Shown: one piece after another, positions 24,796 to 34,145 of the stretch | Layout of the letters: each line of letters opens with the position of its first letter | Numbering within the stretch: position 1 is the first letter of the stretch | The notes under the pieces: model-generated | Databases searched by the model: none | What the model saw: the letters and a program-made list of their open reading frames with translations, nothing else | What the model was told of the DNA's origin: nothing | Translations under genes and position numbers: made by a program | Source of the DNA: Sporomusaceae bacterium | GTDB taxonomy: Bacteria > Bacillota_C > Negativicutes > Sporomusales_B > UBA7701 | Length of the DNA: 64,000 nt | Direction: 5' to 3' | Assembly (NCBI GenBank): GCA_022839045.1 | Contig: JALHDI010000014.1 | Location: 1 to 64,000 of the forward strand

Positions 24796-25692
24796 TTTTC
24801 TCCGCTTCGGGATTTTAAGATTGATATTTATGAATTCCTCTTCCATAGTTTGGCTGACCTTGACCTTGAGCCCGGCCTTCTTCATTTCGGCCACGACGGA
24901 ATTGATGGTGTTAAGAAAGATGCGCACGTCGCGGATGATCTTGACGACGTTCTGCCGCGGCGCCTTTTTCGCCATTTCCCGGGAAATATCGTCAAGAAAT
25001 CCCTCGACGAGGTCTTCGGCTTCCCGCACATTGAGGGCGTTCTGGCGGATGACGGCCAGCGCTTCCTGCTGCCTGATAGGGTCCTCAAGTTTGAGGAGGG
25101 CGCGGGCGTGGCGCTCGGTGAGGCTGGCGGCGACGAGGTCCTGGCGGACCTCAGGGGGCAGGCGGAGCAATCGGAGCTTGTTGGCGATGGTCGACTGGTT
25201 CTTTCCCACCCTGCGGGCCAGTTCCTCCTGGGTAAGGCCGAAGTTGGCGAGCAGTTGCTGAAAGCCCTCGGCTTCCTCAAGATAGTGCAGGTCCTCGCGC
25301 TGCAGGTTCTCGATCATGGCCAGTTCGGCCATCTCCTTGTCGCCGAGCTCACGCACGATCGCCGGCACAGCGGCGAGGCCGGCCAGCTTCGCAGCCCGCA
25401 GGCGGCGCTCGCCGGCGATCAGTTCGTAGCCGGCGGCGGTCCTGCGCACCAGCAGCGGCTGGATGATGCCGTGCTCGCGGACCGAGTCGGCAAGGTCCTG
25501 CATGCTGTCGTCGCTGAACGTCTTGCGGGGCTGGAAGGGGTTGGGGACGACAGCGTCTACGCCGAGAAGCTGGATCTCTGTATCGTCGGCAGCCTGTTCC
25601 GCGGCCGGTTGCACCGGCGCGGGGCCGCTGTTGAGGCCGAGAAATTTGGCCAGGTTTTTCACGTTGCTCTCCACCGCCTTAACATACTTCAT
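24793..25692 (-). CDS. noc: Noc, nucleoid occlusion ParB paralogue
   Basis: 299 residues. ParB-family CTP-dependent clamp that binds NBS sites and blocks division over the nucleoid. ParB core: NPFQPRKTFSDDSM, GYELIAGERRLRAA, ENLQREDLHYLEEAEGF; HTH LTQEELARRVGKNQSTIANK. Placement after rsmG, as in Bacillus, and a palindromic NBS within the gene separate it from Spo0J. The extreme N-terminus (VKNLAKFLGLN) resembles the amphipathic membrane helix of Noc. A GTG ten codons downstream of the ATG could be the true start. Confidence 0.9.
   Translation of the reverse strand: MKYVKAVESNVKNLAKFLGLNSGPAPVQPAAEQAADDTEIQLLGVDAVVPNPFQPRKTFSDDSMQDLADSVREHGIIQPLLVRRTAAGYELIAGERRLRAAKLAGLAAVPAIVRELGDKEMAELAMIENLQREDLHYLEEAEGFQQLLANFGLTQEELARRVGKNQSTIANKLRLLRLPPEVRQDLVAASLTERHARALLKLEDPIRQQEALAVIRQNALNVREAEDLVEGFLDDISREMAKKAPRQNVVKIIRDVRIFLNTINSVVAEMKKAGLKVKVSQTMEEEFININLKIPKRRK
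24974..24987. other. Noc-binding site (NBS)
   Basis: ATTTCCCGGGAAAT, a perfect 14-bp palindrome identical to the Noc consensus as I know it. It lies inside noc itself, mirroring parS inside parB. Confidence 0.85.
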
Positions 25693-25744
25693 TTACATAC
25701 ATTATATGGTAATTATTCGGCGCCTGGCGGAAATTCTCCTTTCG

Positions 25745-26461
25745 CTACAGCGGCTTTTTTTCCGGCAGGCCGGGGCGGCGGGGGTACGCGGCCGGAGTCG
25801 GCGAAACCTTGCGGGTATAGATGACCGCCCGGCTGTCGTCGAGGCCGGGGAGGCGTACCGGCCTGACTTCGGCGACTTCGCCGCCGAGCGCGGCGATCGC
25901 CCGGCCGGCTTCATCCAGCTCCTCTCGGTACTGGGCGCCCTTGAGGGCGACGAAGTGGCCACCAACGGCCACGAACGGCAGGCAGAACTCGGCGAGGGCG
26001 TTGAGGCGGGCGACCGCCCGCGAAGTTGCCACCGTGTAGCGGTCGCGGTGGTCTTTCTGCCGCCCGGCCTCCTCGGCGCGGGCGTGGACGACCTCGACGC
26101 CGGTAAGCCCGAGGCGCTCGATGACCTCGCGGAGAAAATTGAGCCGCTTGTTGAGCGAGTCGAGCAGGGTGAGGCGGATATCGGGGCGGTATATCTTGAG
26201 GGGCAGGCCGGGGAAACCAGCGCCCGTTCCCACGTCTACAACGGCGGCGGCGGCGGGAAAATACTTCTCGTCGTAGCAGGACAACGAGTCGACGACGTGC
26301 TTGACGGCCACCTCCTGCGGGGCGGTGATGGCGGTGAGATTGACCTTCTCATTCCAGGCGACGAGGAGGTCGTTATAAACGGCGAAAGCTTCGATCTGAG
26401 CCGGCGTGAGGGATAGGCCACTTTCCGCGGCGGCGGCGGCGAGGCTGGCGGCGAACGTCAT
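25745..26461 (-). CDS. rsmG: RsmG, 16S rRNA (guanine527-N7) methyltransferase
   Basis: 238 residues. SAM-binding motif [15 protein letters not shown], then [15 protein letters not shown] and [11 protein letters not shown], as in GidB/RsmG. It modifies G527 of 16S rRNA. Start ATG 26461 overlaps the mnmG stop by 4 bases. Confidence 0.95.
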   Translation of the reverse strand: MTFAASLAAAAAESGLSLTPAQIEAFAVYNDLLVAWNEKVNLTAITAPQEVAVKHVVDSLSCYDEKYFPAAAAVVDVGTGAGFPGLPLKIYRPDIRLTLLDSLNKRLNFLREVIERLGLTGVEVVHARAEEAGRQKDHRDRYTVATSRAVARLNALAEFCLPFVAVGGHFVALKGAQYREELDEAGRAIAALGGEVAEVRPVRLPGLDDSRAVIYTRKVSPTPAAYPRRPGLPEKKPL

Positions 26462-28338
26462 TGTCCTTCCCCCCTGCGGCGGTGCTGTTCCAGGTAGACG
26501 AGCAGAATGGACACGTCGGCGGGGGAAACGCCGGAGATGCGGGCCGCCTGCCCGACTGACAGGGGGCGGATTCTGGCGAGTTTCTGCCGGGCTTCGCGCG
26601 CCAGGCCGTGTATCCCCTCGTAGTCGATGTCGGCGGGGAGAAGCTTGGCTTCGAGCTTGGCGGCCCGCTCCACCTGCTCAGCCTGTTTCTTGATGTAGCC
26701 GTCGTATTTGACGGCGATCTCGACCTGCTCGCAGACGGCGGCCGGGATATCGGGCAGGCCGAACTGGCTCTGCAGCATAGCATAGTCGAGCTCGGTGCGG
26801 CGGAGAAGATCGTAGAGCGTGCTGCCGGAGCGAAGCTCGGCCGAGCCGAGGGCGCGCAGTTTTTCCTGCGTATCGGGGGTGGGCGTAACCGCGGTGGCGG
26901 AAAGCATGGCGAGTGTGGCGGCGATGGTGTCCCGCTTGGCGGCAAAGCGGCGATAGCGCTCGTCACTCACCAATCCTATCGCGCGTCCTTTGTCGGTGAG
27001 GCGGAGGTCGGCATTGTCCTGCCGGAGGATGAGGCGGTACTCGGCCCTTGATGTCATGATCCGGTAAGGCTCATTGGTGCCCTTGGTGACAAGGTCGTCG
27101 ACCAGCACGCCGATGTAGGCATCGGCCCGGCCGAGGGTGAAGGGGGGCAAGCCTTTTACAAGCAAAGCGGCGTTGATTCCCGCCACCAGACCCTGGGCCG
27201 CCGCCTCCTCGTACCCGGAGGTGCCGTTGGACTGGCCGGCGGAAAAGAGGCCGCCGATTTCCTTGAATTCAAGCGTCGGCTTGAGCTGCGTGGGATCGAC
27301 GCAGTCGTATTCTATGGCATAGCCGGGACGCATAATTTTGACGTTTTCCAGGCCGGGGATGGTGCGGAGAAAAGCGTACTGGACGTCGACCGGCAGGCTG
27401 GTGGACATGCCTTGGACGTACATTTCGGTGGTGTGGAGCCCTTCGGGCTCGACAAACAGCTGGTGGGCCTCCTTCTCGGCAAACCGCACGACCTTGTCCT
27501 CGATCGAGGGGCAGTAGCGCGGACCGGTGCCCTCGATCTTGCCGGTGTACAGGGGCGCGCGGTGGAGGTTGTCGCGGATCACCTGGTGGGTGCGGGCGTT
27601 GGTATAGGTAAGCCAGCAGGGGACCTGCCCGCGGGTGGCGATATCGCTAAGGAAGGAGAAGTTGTGCGCCTCGTCGTCGCCCGGCTGGATAATCATTTTG
27701 GAAAAATCGAGGCTGTGGCGGTCGACCCGGGCCGGTGTGCCTGTCTTGAAACGCATGATGGCCACGCCGTGGGCGGCGAGGGAACGGGAAAGAGTTTCGG
27801 CGGCCCGCTGGCCGTTGGGCCCTCCGGGGTAAGCGGCGTCGCCGATGATAACCTTGCCGCGCAGGTATGTGCCGGTGGCAATGACGACGCACCGACAAGA
27901 GAATGTTTCACCCGTCTCGGTCGTCACCCCGGTTACCGCGTCGCTTTCCACCAGCAACTCCTCAACCAGCAGTTGCTTGACGTCGAGGTTGGGCTGGTTC
28001 TCGAGCGTTTCCTTCATGTACTGCTGATACAGCTTCTTGTCGGCCTGGGCGCGGAGGGCGTGAACTGCCGGGCCCTTACCGGTATTGAGCATCCGCATCT
28101 GGATGGCGGTGCGGTCGGTATTGATGCCCATTTCGCCGCCGAGGGCGTCGATCTCGCGCACGAGGTGTCCCTTGGCCGGACCGCCGACGGCCGGGTTGCA
28201 GGGCATCATGGCGATATTGTCCATATTGAGGGTGACGAGCAGCGTGCGCACGCCGAGCCGGGCGGCGGCCAAGGCCGCCTCGCAGCCGGCGTGGCCGGCG
28301 CCGACGACGATGACGTCATAGCTTTCGGCTGAAAACAT
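26458..28338 (-). CDS. mnmG: MnmG (GidA) tRNA uridine-modifying enzyme
   Basis: 626 residues. FAD enzyme that with MnmE installs carboxymethylaminomethyl (or aminomethyl) at U34. FAD motif [21 protein letters not shown] near the N-terminus, then [20 protein letters not shown] (key Cys-containing loop), and the helical C-terminus. The ATG at 28338 (MFSAESYDV) is favoured, with GGAG 9 bases upstream; a TTG three codons earlier is weaker. Lies 38 bases after mnmE. Confidence 0.95.
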   Translation of the reverse strand: MFSAESYDVIVVGAGHAGCEAALAAARLGVRTLLVTLNMDNIAMMPCNPAVGGPAKGHLVREIDALGGEMGINTDRTAIQMRMLNTGKGPAVHALRAQADKKLYQQYMKETLENQPNLDVKQLLVEELLVESDAVTGVTTETGETFSCRCVVIATGTYLRGKVIIGDAAYPGGPNGQRAAETLSRSLAAHGVAIMRFKTGTPARVDRHSLDFSKMIIQPGDDEAHNFSFLSDIATRGQVPCWLTYTNARTHQVIRDNLHRAPLYTGKIEGTGPRYCPSIEDKVVRFAEKEAHQLFVEPEGLHTTEMYVQGMSTSLPVDVQYAFLRTIPGLENVKIMRPGYAIEYDCVDPTQLKPTLEFKEIGGLFSAGQSNGTSGYEEAAAQGLVAGINAALLVKGLPPFTLGRADAYIGVLVDDLVTKGTNEPYRIMTSRAEYRLILRQDNADLRLTDKGRAIGLVSDERYRRFAAKRDTIAATLAMLSATAVTPTPDTQEKLRALGSAELRSGSTLYDLLRRTELDYAMLQSQFGLPDIPAAVCEQVEIAVKYDGYIKKQAEQVERAAKLEAKLLPADIDYEGIHGLAREARQKLARIRPLSVGQAARISGVSPADVSILLVYLEQHRRRGEGQ

Positions 28339-28376
28339 AGTTACCAACTCCAGCTAAAGCATAAAGGCTATCTGTG

Positions 28377-29771
28377 CTACTTCCCGATGCAGAACTGCGT
28401 AAATATCTGGTCGATTATATCTTCGCCGACCGTTTCGCCGGTGATCTCGCCGAGCTTCTCCCACGCCGCCCGGAGATCGACGACGATGCAGTCGGGGGGC
28501 ATGCCGGCGGCGACGGTGGCGATGGCGTCGGCCAAACGGTCGCGGGCCTGCTGGAGGATGCGGCTGTGCCGGACGTTGTTGACGAACGCCCCCTCCGGCC
28601 GACTGACCTGACCGCTATAGACCCTCTCGACGATGGCTTGCTCCAATTCTTCGACCCCGGTGCCTTCAAGGGCCGATATTCGTATAACCGGCTTGCCGGC
28701 CACGTGGCGGTGGACCTCGTCCATATCTATCACCGCCGGCAGATCGGTCTTGTTTACCAGCACAATCGCCGGCCGGCCGGCCAGTAGCGCCATGACCTCC
28801 TTGTCCTCGCAGGCCAGCGGCGCCGACGCGTCAAGCAGCAGGAGGATCAGATCCGCCTGGGTGATGGCCTCGCGGGCCCTGGCGACGCCGATGCGCTCGA
28901 CGACGTCGGCTGTCTCGCGGATGCCGGCCGTGTCGACGACCTTGATCGGGATGCCGCCGATGTTGACGAATTCTTCGATGATGTCGCGGGTGGTGCCCGG
29001 TATATCGGTGACGATCGCCCGTTTCTCGCCGAGCAGGGCGTTCAGCAGGCTGGATTTGCCGACGTTGGGCTTGCCGATGATGACCGTCTCCAGTCCTTCC
29101 CGCAGGATGCGCCCGGTCTGGGCGGTGGCTAGCAGGCGGTCAAGGTCGGCGAGCAGCTTGTCCGTCGCCGCGGCGACGTCCCGGGCCGTCAGTTCCTCGA
29201 TATCGTCCTCGGGAAAATCGATGGCCGCCTCCAGGTGGGCGACGAGACGGAGGATTTCGTGGCGGAAGGCGCGGACCTTATCCGAAAAGGCGCCGGCCAG
29301 ATGTCCGACCGCCATGCGCAGCGATGCGTCGGTTTTGGCGCGGATGACGTCGATGACCGCCTCGGCCTGGCTGAGGTCGAGGCGCCCATTTAAAAAGGCC
29401 CGCTTGGTGAATTCGCCCGGCTCGGCCAGCCTCACCCCGGCAGCCAGGACCAGGTCCAGAACGCGCCGCAGGGGCAGCGGGCCGCCGTGACAGTGAATCT
29501 CGGCCACGTCTTCGCGGGTGTAGGATCGGGGGGCGCGCATGACAAGCAGCAGCGCATCGTCCACCGTCTGGCCGCTGGCCGGGTCGACGATGCGGCCGTA
29601 TGCCGCCCGGAACGACTGTTGGCTGCTGACCGGAGCGCCACTGGCGGCGCGGAAGAGGCGTCCGGCTACGGAGATGGCATCCGGCCCGCTGAGACGGACG
29701 ATGCCGATGCCGCCCTCACCCACGGCGGTGGCTATGGCGGCGATGGTGTCTTCCTGAAACACCTTAATCAC
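28377..29771 (-). CDS. mnmE: MnmE (TrmE) tRNA modification GTPase
   Basis: 464 residues. N-terminal tetrahydrofolate-binding domain (DTIAAIATAVGEGGIGIVRLS), helical domain, GTPase with GKPNVGKSSLLN, DIPGTTRD and DTAGIRE, and the C-terminal CIGK required for catalysis. Partner of MnmG. The GTG start is followed three codons later by another GTG (VFQEDT) with AGGTG upstream, which may be the true start. Confidence 0.95.
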   Translation of the reverse strand: MIKVFQEDTIAAIATAVGEGGIGIVRLSGPDAISVAGRLFRAASGAPVSSQQSFRAAYGRIVDPASGQTVDDALLLVMRAPRSYTREDVAEIHCHGGPLPLRRVLDLVLAAGVRLAEPGEFTKRAFLNGRLDLSQAEAVIDVIRAKTDASLRMAVGHLAGAFSDKVRAFRHEILRLVAHLEAAIDFPEDDIEELTARDVAAATDKLLADLDRLLATAQTGRILREGLETVIIGKPNVGKSSLLNALLGEKRAIVTDIPGTTRDIIEEFVNIGGIPIKVVDTAGIRETADVVERIGVARAREAITQADLILLLLDASAPLACEDKEVMALLAGRPAIVLVNKTDLPAVIDMDEVHRHVAGKPVIRISALEGTGVEELEQAIVERVYSGQVSRPEGAFVNNVRHSRILQQARDRLADAIATVAAGMPPDCIVVDLRAAWEKLGEITGETVGEDIIDQIFTQFCIGK

Positions 29772-29872
29772 CTGCTTCTGGCTGATGGGGAAACATCTCC
29801 ATTGTTTCTCCCCGCGGGAATTTTATGCGGGTCTGCCGCAGACGGACGCTCCCGGCGCCTGTATGCGACAAA

Positions 29873-29896
29873 CCCAGTAATACTTCTATTACTGGG
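29873..29896 (-). terminator. hairpin between jag and mnmE
   Basis: CCCAGTAATA-CTTC-TATTACTGGG, a 10-bp perfect stem; on the minus strand it is followed by TTTGT. A weak terminator or an RNA-stability element. Confidence 0.6.
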
Positions 29897-29910
29897 CTTG
29901 CGGAAGCGAG

Positions 29911-30606
29911 CTATTTTTTAAGGGTGATTACGACTTTGCGGAACGGCTCTTCACCTTCGCTGAAGGTCGTCACCCGGTAATCGTCCTGCAGCGCGGTATG
30001 GATTATCTTGCGCTCGTGCGGACTCATCGGCTCAAGGACGACCTTTTCGCCGCGGAGCTTCACCCTGTCCGCCAGCCGCTGAGCAAGACGAACCAGCGTT
30101 TCCTCGCGGCGCTTGCGGTAATCTTCCACGTCGATGACTATCCTCACCCTCTCGTCGCTGTCCCGGTGGGCGGCGAGATTGGTCAGGTACTGGAGGGCGT
30201 CAAGCGTCTGGCCATGCTTGCCGATCAGGATGCCGAGATCTTCGCCGCGAAGGTTCAGAGTTACCTGATCGATACCGGTGAGTTTCTCGATCTTGACGTT
30301 GAGCTTCATGGCCTTGAAAACGCTCATCAGAAATGCTTTCGCGATTTCAACGGGATCAGTCGCCGATTTGTCAGCCGCAACAGCACGCTCTTTCTTTTCC
30401 TTCGGGGCCGCGACAGGAGCCGGGTTTTGAACGGCTACCAATTCGACCCGCACGCGAGCGGGCTTGCCGCCGAGAAAACCGAACAGCCCTTTACTGGGTT
30501 CCTCCAATACTTCGTATGCAATTTGCTCCCGGCTTACACCGAGTTCGGCGATAGCGGCCTCGACAGCCTCTTCCACCGTCTTGCCCGTCTTTTCCACACT
30601 CGTCAT
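29911..30606 (-). CDS. jag: Jag/KhpB (EloR) RNA-binding protein
   Basis: 231 residues. Jag-N domain (VEEAVEAAIAELGVSREQI, GLFGFLGGKPARV), KH domain with GILIGKHGQTLDALQYL, and R3H domain ending EPMSPHERKIIHTAL. RNA-binding partner of KhpA that influences cell elongation; named for association with SpoIIIJ. ATG 30606, 4 bases after the yidC stop. Confidence 0.94.
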   Translation of the reverse strand: MTSVEKTGKTVEEAVEAAIAELGVSREQIAYEVLEEPSKGLFGFLGGKPARVRVELVAVQNPAPVAAPKEKKERAVAADKSATDPVEIAKAFLMSVFKAMKLNVKIEKLTGIDQVTLNLRGEDLGILIGKHGQTLDALQYLTNLAAHRDSDERVRIVIDVEDYRKRREETLVRLAQRLADRVKLRGEKVVLEPMSPHERKIIHTALQDDYRVTTFSEGEEPFRKVVITLKK

Positions 30607-30610
30607 AGGT

Positions 30611-31282
30611 TCAGCGTGCCCCTCCCTGAGCCGCAGCGGCCGGTTTGTACAGCCACCACTGCTGGACTATTTGCACCACATTGCTTACCACCCAGTACAA
30701 TCCCAGGCCGGCAGGGAAGGTAATGGTGATATACCCGATGAACAGCGGCATGAACAAAAGCATCATCTTATTTTGCTGCGACTGGTCGGAAGTGGTCTGC
30801 TTGGTGGAAATGTAGGTAGTGGCCGCCGCCAGGAACGGCAGGATATAGTAAGGATCGCTGGGGTTGTCCTGCGCCAGGTTCGCCAACCAGAGGAAACCAG
30901 GGTTGCTAACATAGGTATATTCTTTTATGGCGAAAAAAATGGCGATGAAGAAAGGCATCTGGATAAGGAGCGGCAGGCAGCCGGCGAGGGGGTTGACGCC
31001 GGCTTCCTTATAGAGCGCGGCCACCTCGCGGTTCATCTTATCCTTGTTATCCTTGTATTTCTCCTGCAGGGCCTTAAGCTTGGGAGCGATATCCTGCATC
31101 GCTTTCATCGATTTAACCTGTTTAACCGTCAGCGGATAGAGAACCATTTTGATCGCTATAGTCAGCAGGATAATGGCGAAGCCGTAATTCGGCACACCCA
31201 TCTTTGCCGTGATATTATAAAAGAACGTCAGGGCGGCTTTCATCAAATCGACAAGATAATCAAATCCGGGCAAAAAGCTCAC
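30611..31282 (-). CDS. yidC: YidC/SpoIIIJ membrane insertase
   Basis: 223 residues, short Firmicute-type YidC. Transmembrane segments flank the conserved hydrophilic hairpin KSMKAMQDIAPKLKALQEKY and PLAGCLPLLIQMPFF. Inserts membrane proteins; the sporulating Firmicute homologue is SpoIIIJ. No lipoprotein signal is evident at the N-terminus. The GTG at 31282 sits very close to AAAGGA; a TTG three codons on (LPGFDYLVD) is an alternative start. Confidence 0.93.
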   Translation of the reverse strand: MSFLPGFDYLVDLMKAALTFFYNITAKMGVPNYGFAIILLTIAIKMVLYPLTVKQVKSMKAMQDIAPKLKALQEKYKDNKDKMNREVAALYKEAGVNPLAGCLPLLIQMPFFIAIFFAIKEYTYVSNPGFLWLANLAQDNPSDPYYILPFLAAATTYISTKQTTSDQSQQNKMMLLFMPLFIGYITITFPAGLGLYWVVSNVVQIVQQWWLYKPAAAAQGGAR

Positions 31283-31309
31283 TTCCTTTTATACGATGTG
31301 CAAACCTTG

Positions 31310-31519
31310 TCAGCGAACGGGATCGTAGCCGCTGGCACCGAAGGGGTGGCAGCGCAGTACACGCCTTGCGGCCATCTTTGAACCAACCCAAGGCCCGTAT
31401 TTTTTGATCGCCTCAAGGGCGTACTCCGAGCAGGTGGGGACAAACCGGCAAGAAGGTGGTTTGAGCGGTGAGATTGCTCTCTGATAAAACAAGATGGCAT
31501 AGAGGAGCACGGTTTTCAT
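31310..31519 (-). CDS. yidD: YidD membrane protein insertion efficiency factor
   Basis: 69 residues. Contains the family motif [27 protein letters not shown] and [14 protein letters not shown] (quoted in parts: [16 protein letters not shown]). A small membrane-associated helper of YidC. ATG 31519 with AAGGAGGAG upstream. Overlaps no other gene and sits between rnpA and yidC as usual. Confidence 0.94.
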   Translation of the reverse strand: MKTVLLYAILFYQRAISPLKPPSCRFVPTCSEYALEAIKKYGPWVGSKMAARRVLRCHPFGASGYDPVR

Positions 31520-31535
31520 GCGAAACTCCTCCTTT

Positions 31536-31886
31536 TCAGGCAAGGATTTTGGCCCGTTCGCATAGATGCAACAAAGCGGCGGTCACCGTGGGCAGCTTCT
31601 CTTTCACCAACGCCTGGCGCCCGACAATAATCAGGTCAAAACCATTTTTGAGCTTGTGCTGCTGAAGGCGGTAGGCCTCGCGCAACAATCTCTTCACACG
31701 GTTGCGGACAACGGCATCTCCCAGCCGTTTGCCGGCAGCAAAGCCGACCCGGCGTTCGCGGCCGTGCTGAGGAAGGAGGTATAGCACCATTTGGCGATTG
31801 GCGAAGGATTTTCCACTCCGGTATACCGCCTGGAAGCTCTTGTTCCGACGCAACCGGCCAGATTTCGGCAATTTATACATTTTCAT
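31536..31886 (-). CDS. rnpA: RNase P protein component
   Basis: 116 residues, basic. Contains RNR motif [15 protein letters not shown] and an N-terminal [20 protein letters not shown]. Binds the RNase P RNA for tRNA 5' processing. ATG 31886. Confidence 0.95.
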   Translation of the reverse strand: MKMYKLPKSGRLRRNKSFQAVYRSGKSFANRQMVLYLLPQHGRERRVGFAAGKRLGDAVVRNRVKRLLREAYRLQQHKLKNGFDLIIVGRQALVKEKLPTVTAALLHLCERAKILA

Positions 31887-31902
31887 CCCGCTAAATGGAA
31901 AA

Positions 31903-31925
31903 ATAGGCCACTCCCAGCGGCCTAT
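31903..31925 (-). terminator. hairpin between rpmH and rnpA
   Basis: Minus strand ATAGGCC, 9-base loop, GGCCTAT, followed by TTTTT. The stem includes the rpmH stop codon. It would lower rnpA expression relative to rpmH. Confidence 0.75.
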
Positions 31926-32056
31926 GCAGACAGTCTCTTGCGGCCTTTAGCCCGTCTCTTCTTCAGGACAAGGCGGCCACCCTTTGTCTTCATGCGTTCG
32001 CGGAACCCATGGGTCCTCTTTTTCCACAAAGTATTAGGCTGGTAGGTCCGTTTCAT
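31922..32056 (-). CDS. rpmH: ribosomal protein L34
   Basis: 44 residues reading [18 protein letters not shown] and ending [13 protein letters not shown], the standard L34 sequence. ATG 32056 with GGAGGTG upstream. First gene of the leftward rpmH-rnpA-yidD-yidC-jag run. Confidence 0.97.
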   Translation of the reverse strand: MKRTYQPNTLWKKRTHGFRERMKTKGGRLVLKKRRAKGRKRLSA

Positions 32057-32127
32057 TTATTTACACCTCCTTAGAGCAAAGACGCGATAGCTCCCCATGT
32101 TAAATATTGCATTTTTAACTACCTAAG

Positions 32128-32157
32128 ATTATAGACTAGTCCTTCGCCCAGTGTCAA
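32128..32157 (-). promoter_or_regulatory. rpmH promoter
   Basis: Minus strand TTGACA (32157-32152), 18 bases, TATAAT (32133-32128), 70 bases ahead of the rpmH start. Confidence 0.85.
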
Positions 32158-32176
32158 GAAATTTACTGCGTCGCCC

Positions 32177-32475
32177 TGTGGATAAAATTGACACGCGTGG
32201 CGAGTCGTCAAAACAAACTGTTGATAACTTGTCCGTGTTTTGTTAAGATAAAATAGAAAAAGGTGGTTGCCCGGGTGGGCTTCATTTACTGAATTAACAT
32301 AATCTTCAAGCCCTCGCAACCAATACGCGGCAAGGGTTTCAGCTTATTGCCGGTGTATTTTTTTTTCGTCAGAATCCTTGTTTTTAGCCGGTTATTCACA
32401 TGTGTTAATAATACTGTGGATAATTTATGTAGCGTTCCTTTACCTGTGGACATTGCCGACGAAAGGACGGTCTTC
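32177..32475. other. oriC: oriC, part upstream of dnaA
   Basis: The 419-base rpmH-dnaA gap holds DnaA boxes: TGTGGATAA at 32177-32185 and 32415-32423 (minus orientation, perfect), TTATTCACA at 32392-32400 (plus, perfect), and TGTTGATAA at 32219-32227 (one mismatch). The last three lie in AT-rich DNA next to the dnaA start. Matches the Bacillus incAB arrangement. Confidence 0.88.
32221..32249 (+). promoter_or_regulatory. likely dnaA promoter
   Basis: TTGATA (32221-32226), 17 bases, TAAGAT (32244-32249). The -35 overlaps a near-consensus DnaA box, which would allow autoregulation. Confidence 0.5.
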
Positions 32476-33903
32476 ATGGATACTGCTCATATGGCTGCGG
32501 TGTGGGAACAAGTGCTGAAAAGCATGGAAAAGGAGATTATCAAACCCATTTTTGATACCTGGATCAGATCGACGATTCCTTTGTCGCTAACCGAAACGAC
32601 CCTGGAAATAGGAACTCCCAGTCAGTTTATCAAGGACTGGATCGAAACCCGTTACACCGCAACCATTCAAAATACCGTTCAGCAAGTCTTGCAAAAACCA
32701 ATCGAAATCAGATTCGTCAACCTCGACCTGGAAAGCGAAAAAAATCAAGGCGACCAACAGCAGGGGGAAGAGACCTCCAAATCGCTGGGGGAGAAGCTGT
32801 CCATGCCCGCTTTCCATGAAAACGAGGCGGAAGAATTGCCGGCTAAACGGGCGTCATCCAATGGTCCCGAAGAAATTCTATCCTCACTCAACCCAAAGTA
32901 TACATTCGAGACCTTTGTCATCGGTAATTCCAACCGTTTCGCCCATGCCGCATCACTGGCGGTCGCCGAGGTTCCGGCGAAAGTTTACAACCCATTTTTC
33001 ATATATGGCGGCGTAGGATTGGGTAAAACACACCTTATGCACGCCATCGGCCACCGCATCAGGCAGAATCACCCCCACCTCAAAGTCTTGTATATCTCCA
33101 GCGAAAAGTTTACCAACGAACTGATCAATTCTATCCGCGACGGAAATCCGGAAAGTTTCCGGCAAAAATACCGCAATATCGACGTACTCCTGGTCGACGA
33201 TATCCAATTCCTGTCCAAGAAAGAGCATACCCAGGAAGAATTTTTTCATACTTTCAATACTTTGCACGAAGCCAATAAACAGATTATTATCTCCAGCGAC
33301 CGGCCGCCGCGGGAAATACCTACCCTGGAAGATCGTCTGCGCTCGCGGTTCGAATGGGGCCTGATTACCGACATCCAGCCGCCCGACCTGGAGACCAGGA
33401 TCGCTATCCTTCGTAAAAAAGCTATCATCGAAGGTTTTACGATGCCAAACGACGTCATGGTCTTCATCGCCAGCCGCATTGATAACAACATCCGCGAGCT
33501 GGAAGGCGCCCTTATTCGGGTTATCGCCTATGCGTCGTTGACAAATCAAAGTATCGATATGAATCTGGCTACCGAAGCACTGAAAGATATTTTCCCCCAC
33601 AGCCGTCCACGCCAGATAACGATGGAACTTATCCAGCAAATCGTCGCCGTCTATTTTAAAATCAAACAAGAAGACCTTATCGCCAAAAAACGGACCCGCA
33701 ACGTCACTTATCCCCGTCAGATCGCCATGTACCTTTGCCGCGAACTGACGGAAACCTCTCTGCCCCGCATCGGCGAAATGTTCGGCGGCCGCGATCATAC
33801 GACGGTTATTCACGCCCACGACAAAATCAGCCGTGAACGGAACGAAGACGTTAAACTCAACAATATTCTCAAGGAAATAACCAAACGGATCGAAAGTGCA
33901 TAA
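32476..33903 (+). CDS. dnaA: DnaA replication initiator
   Basis: 475 residues from ATG 32476 (AAAGGA upstream; longer frames reach back into the origin). Domain I starts [14 protein letters not shown]; a variable acidic linker follows; the AAA+ domain begins [20 protein letters not shown] (20 residues), with Walker [10 protein letters not shown] near residue 178 and LLVDDIQFL; the C-terminal domain carries the DnaA-box motif [14 protein letters not shown]. First gene of the rightward run. Confidence 0.97.
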   Translation: MDTAHMAAVWEQVLKSMEKEIIKPIFDTWIRSTIPLSLTETTLEIGTPSQFIKDWIETRYTATIQNTVQQVLQKPIEIRFVNLDLESEKNQGDQQQGEETSKSLGEKLSMPAFHENEAEELPAKRASSNGPEEILSSLNPKYTFETFVIGNSNRFAHAASLAVAEVPAKVYNPFFIYGGVGLGKTHLMHAIGHRIRQNHPHLKVLYISSEKFTNELINSIRDGNPESFRQKYRNIDVLLVDDIQFLSKKEHTQEEFFHTFNTLHEANKQIIISSDRPPREIPTLEDRLRSRFEWGLITDIQPPDLETRIAILRKKAIIEGFTMPNDVMVFIASRIDNNIRELEGALIRVIAYASLTNQSIDMNLATEALKDIFPHSRPRQITMELIQQIVAVYFKIKQEDLIAKKRTRNVTYPRQIAMYLCRELTETSLPRIGEMFGGRDHTTVIHAHDKISRERNEDVKLNNILKEITKRIESA

Positions 33904-34145
33904 CCTTGTGAATAGTTTATGGATAGTATTATCAGCTTTTTGTTGATACTGTCTTATGAACGATAAAAGGCTCAATATTGTGGTTTTCCTTTTGATATTA
34001 TCGACACGATATCAACAGCTGCGAAGCCGTTTCGACAATATGTGCGCCATATTATCAACATATTGACAGGCCCTAATACTATTACGGCTATTTTACTATC
34101 TTATGATTTTTAACGTTGTAATATACCAATGGGAGGTCAAAGAAA
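33904..34145. other. oriC: oriC, part between dnaA and dnaN, with DnaA-trio-like unwinding region
   Basis: 242 AT-rich bases. DnaA-box-like sites: TTATCGACA (33998-34006) and TTATCAACA (34052-34060), each one base off consensus; inverted repeat TTGATAT/ATATCAA around 33992-34013. The second box is followed by GGCCC (34069-34073) and then TAATACTATTACGGCTATTT (to about 34093), i.e. TA-containing triplets after a GC patch, as in the Bacillus basal unwinding system. Confidence 0.7.
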
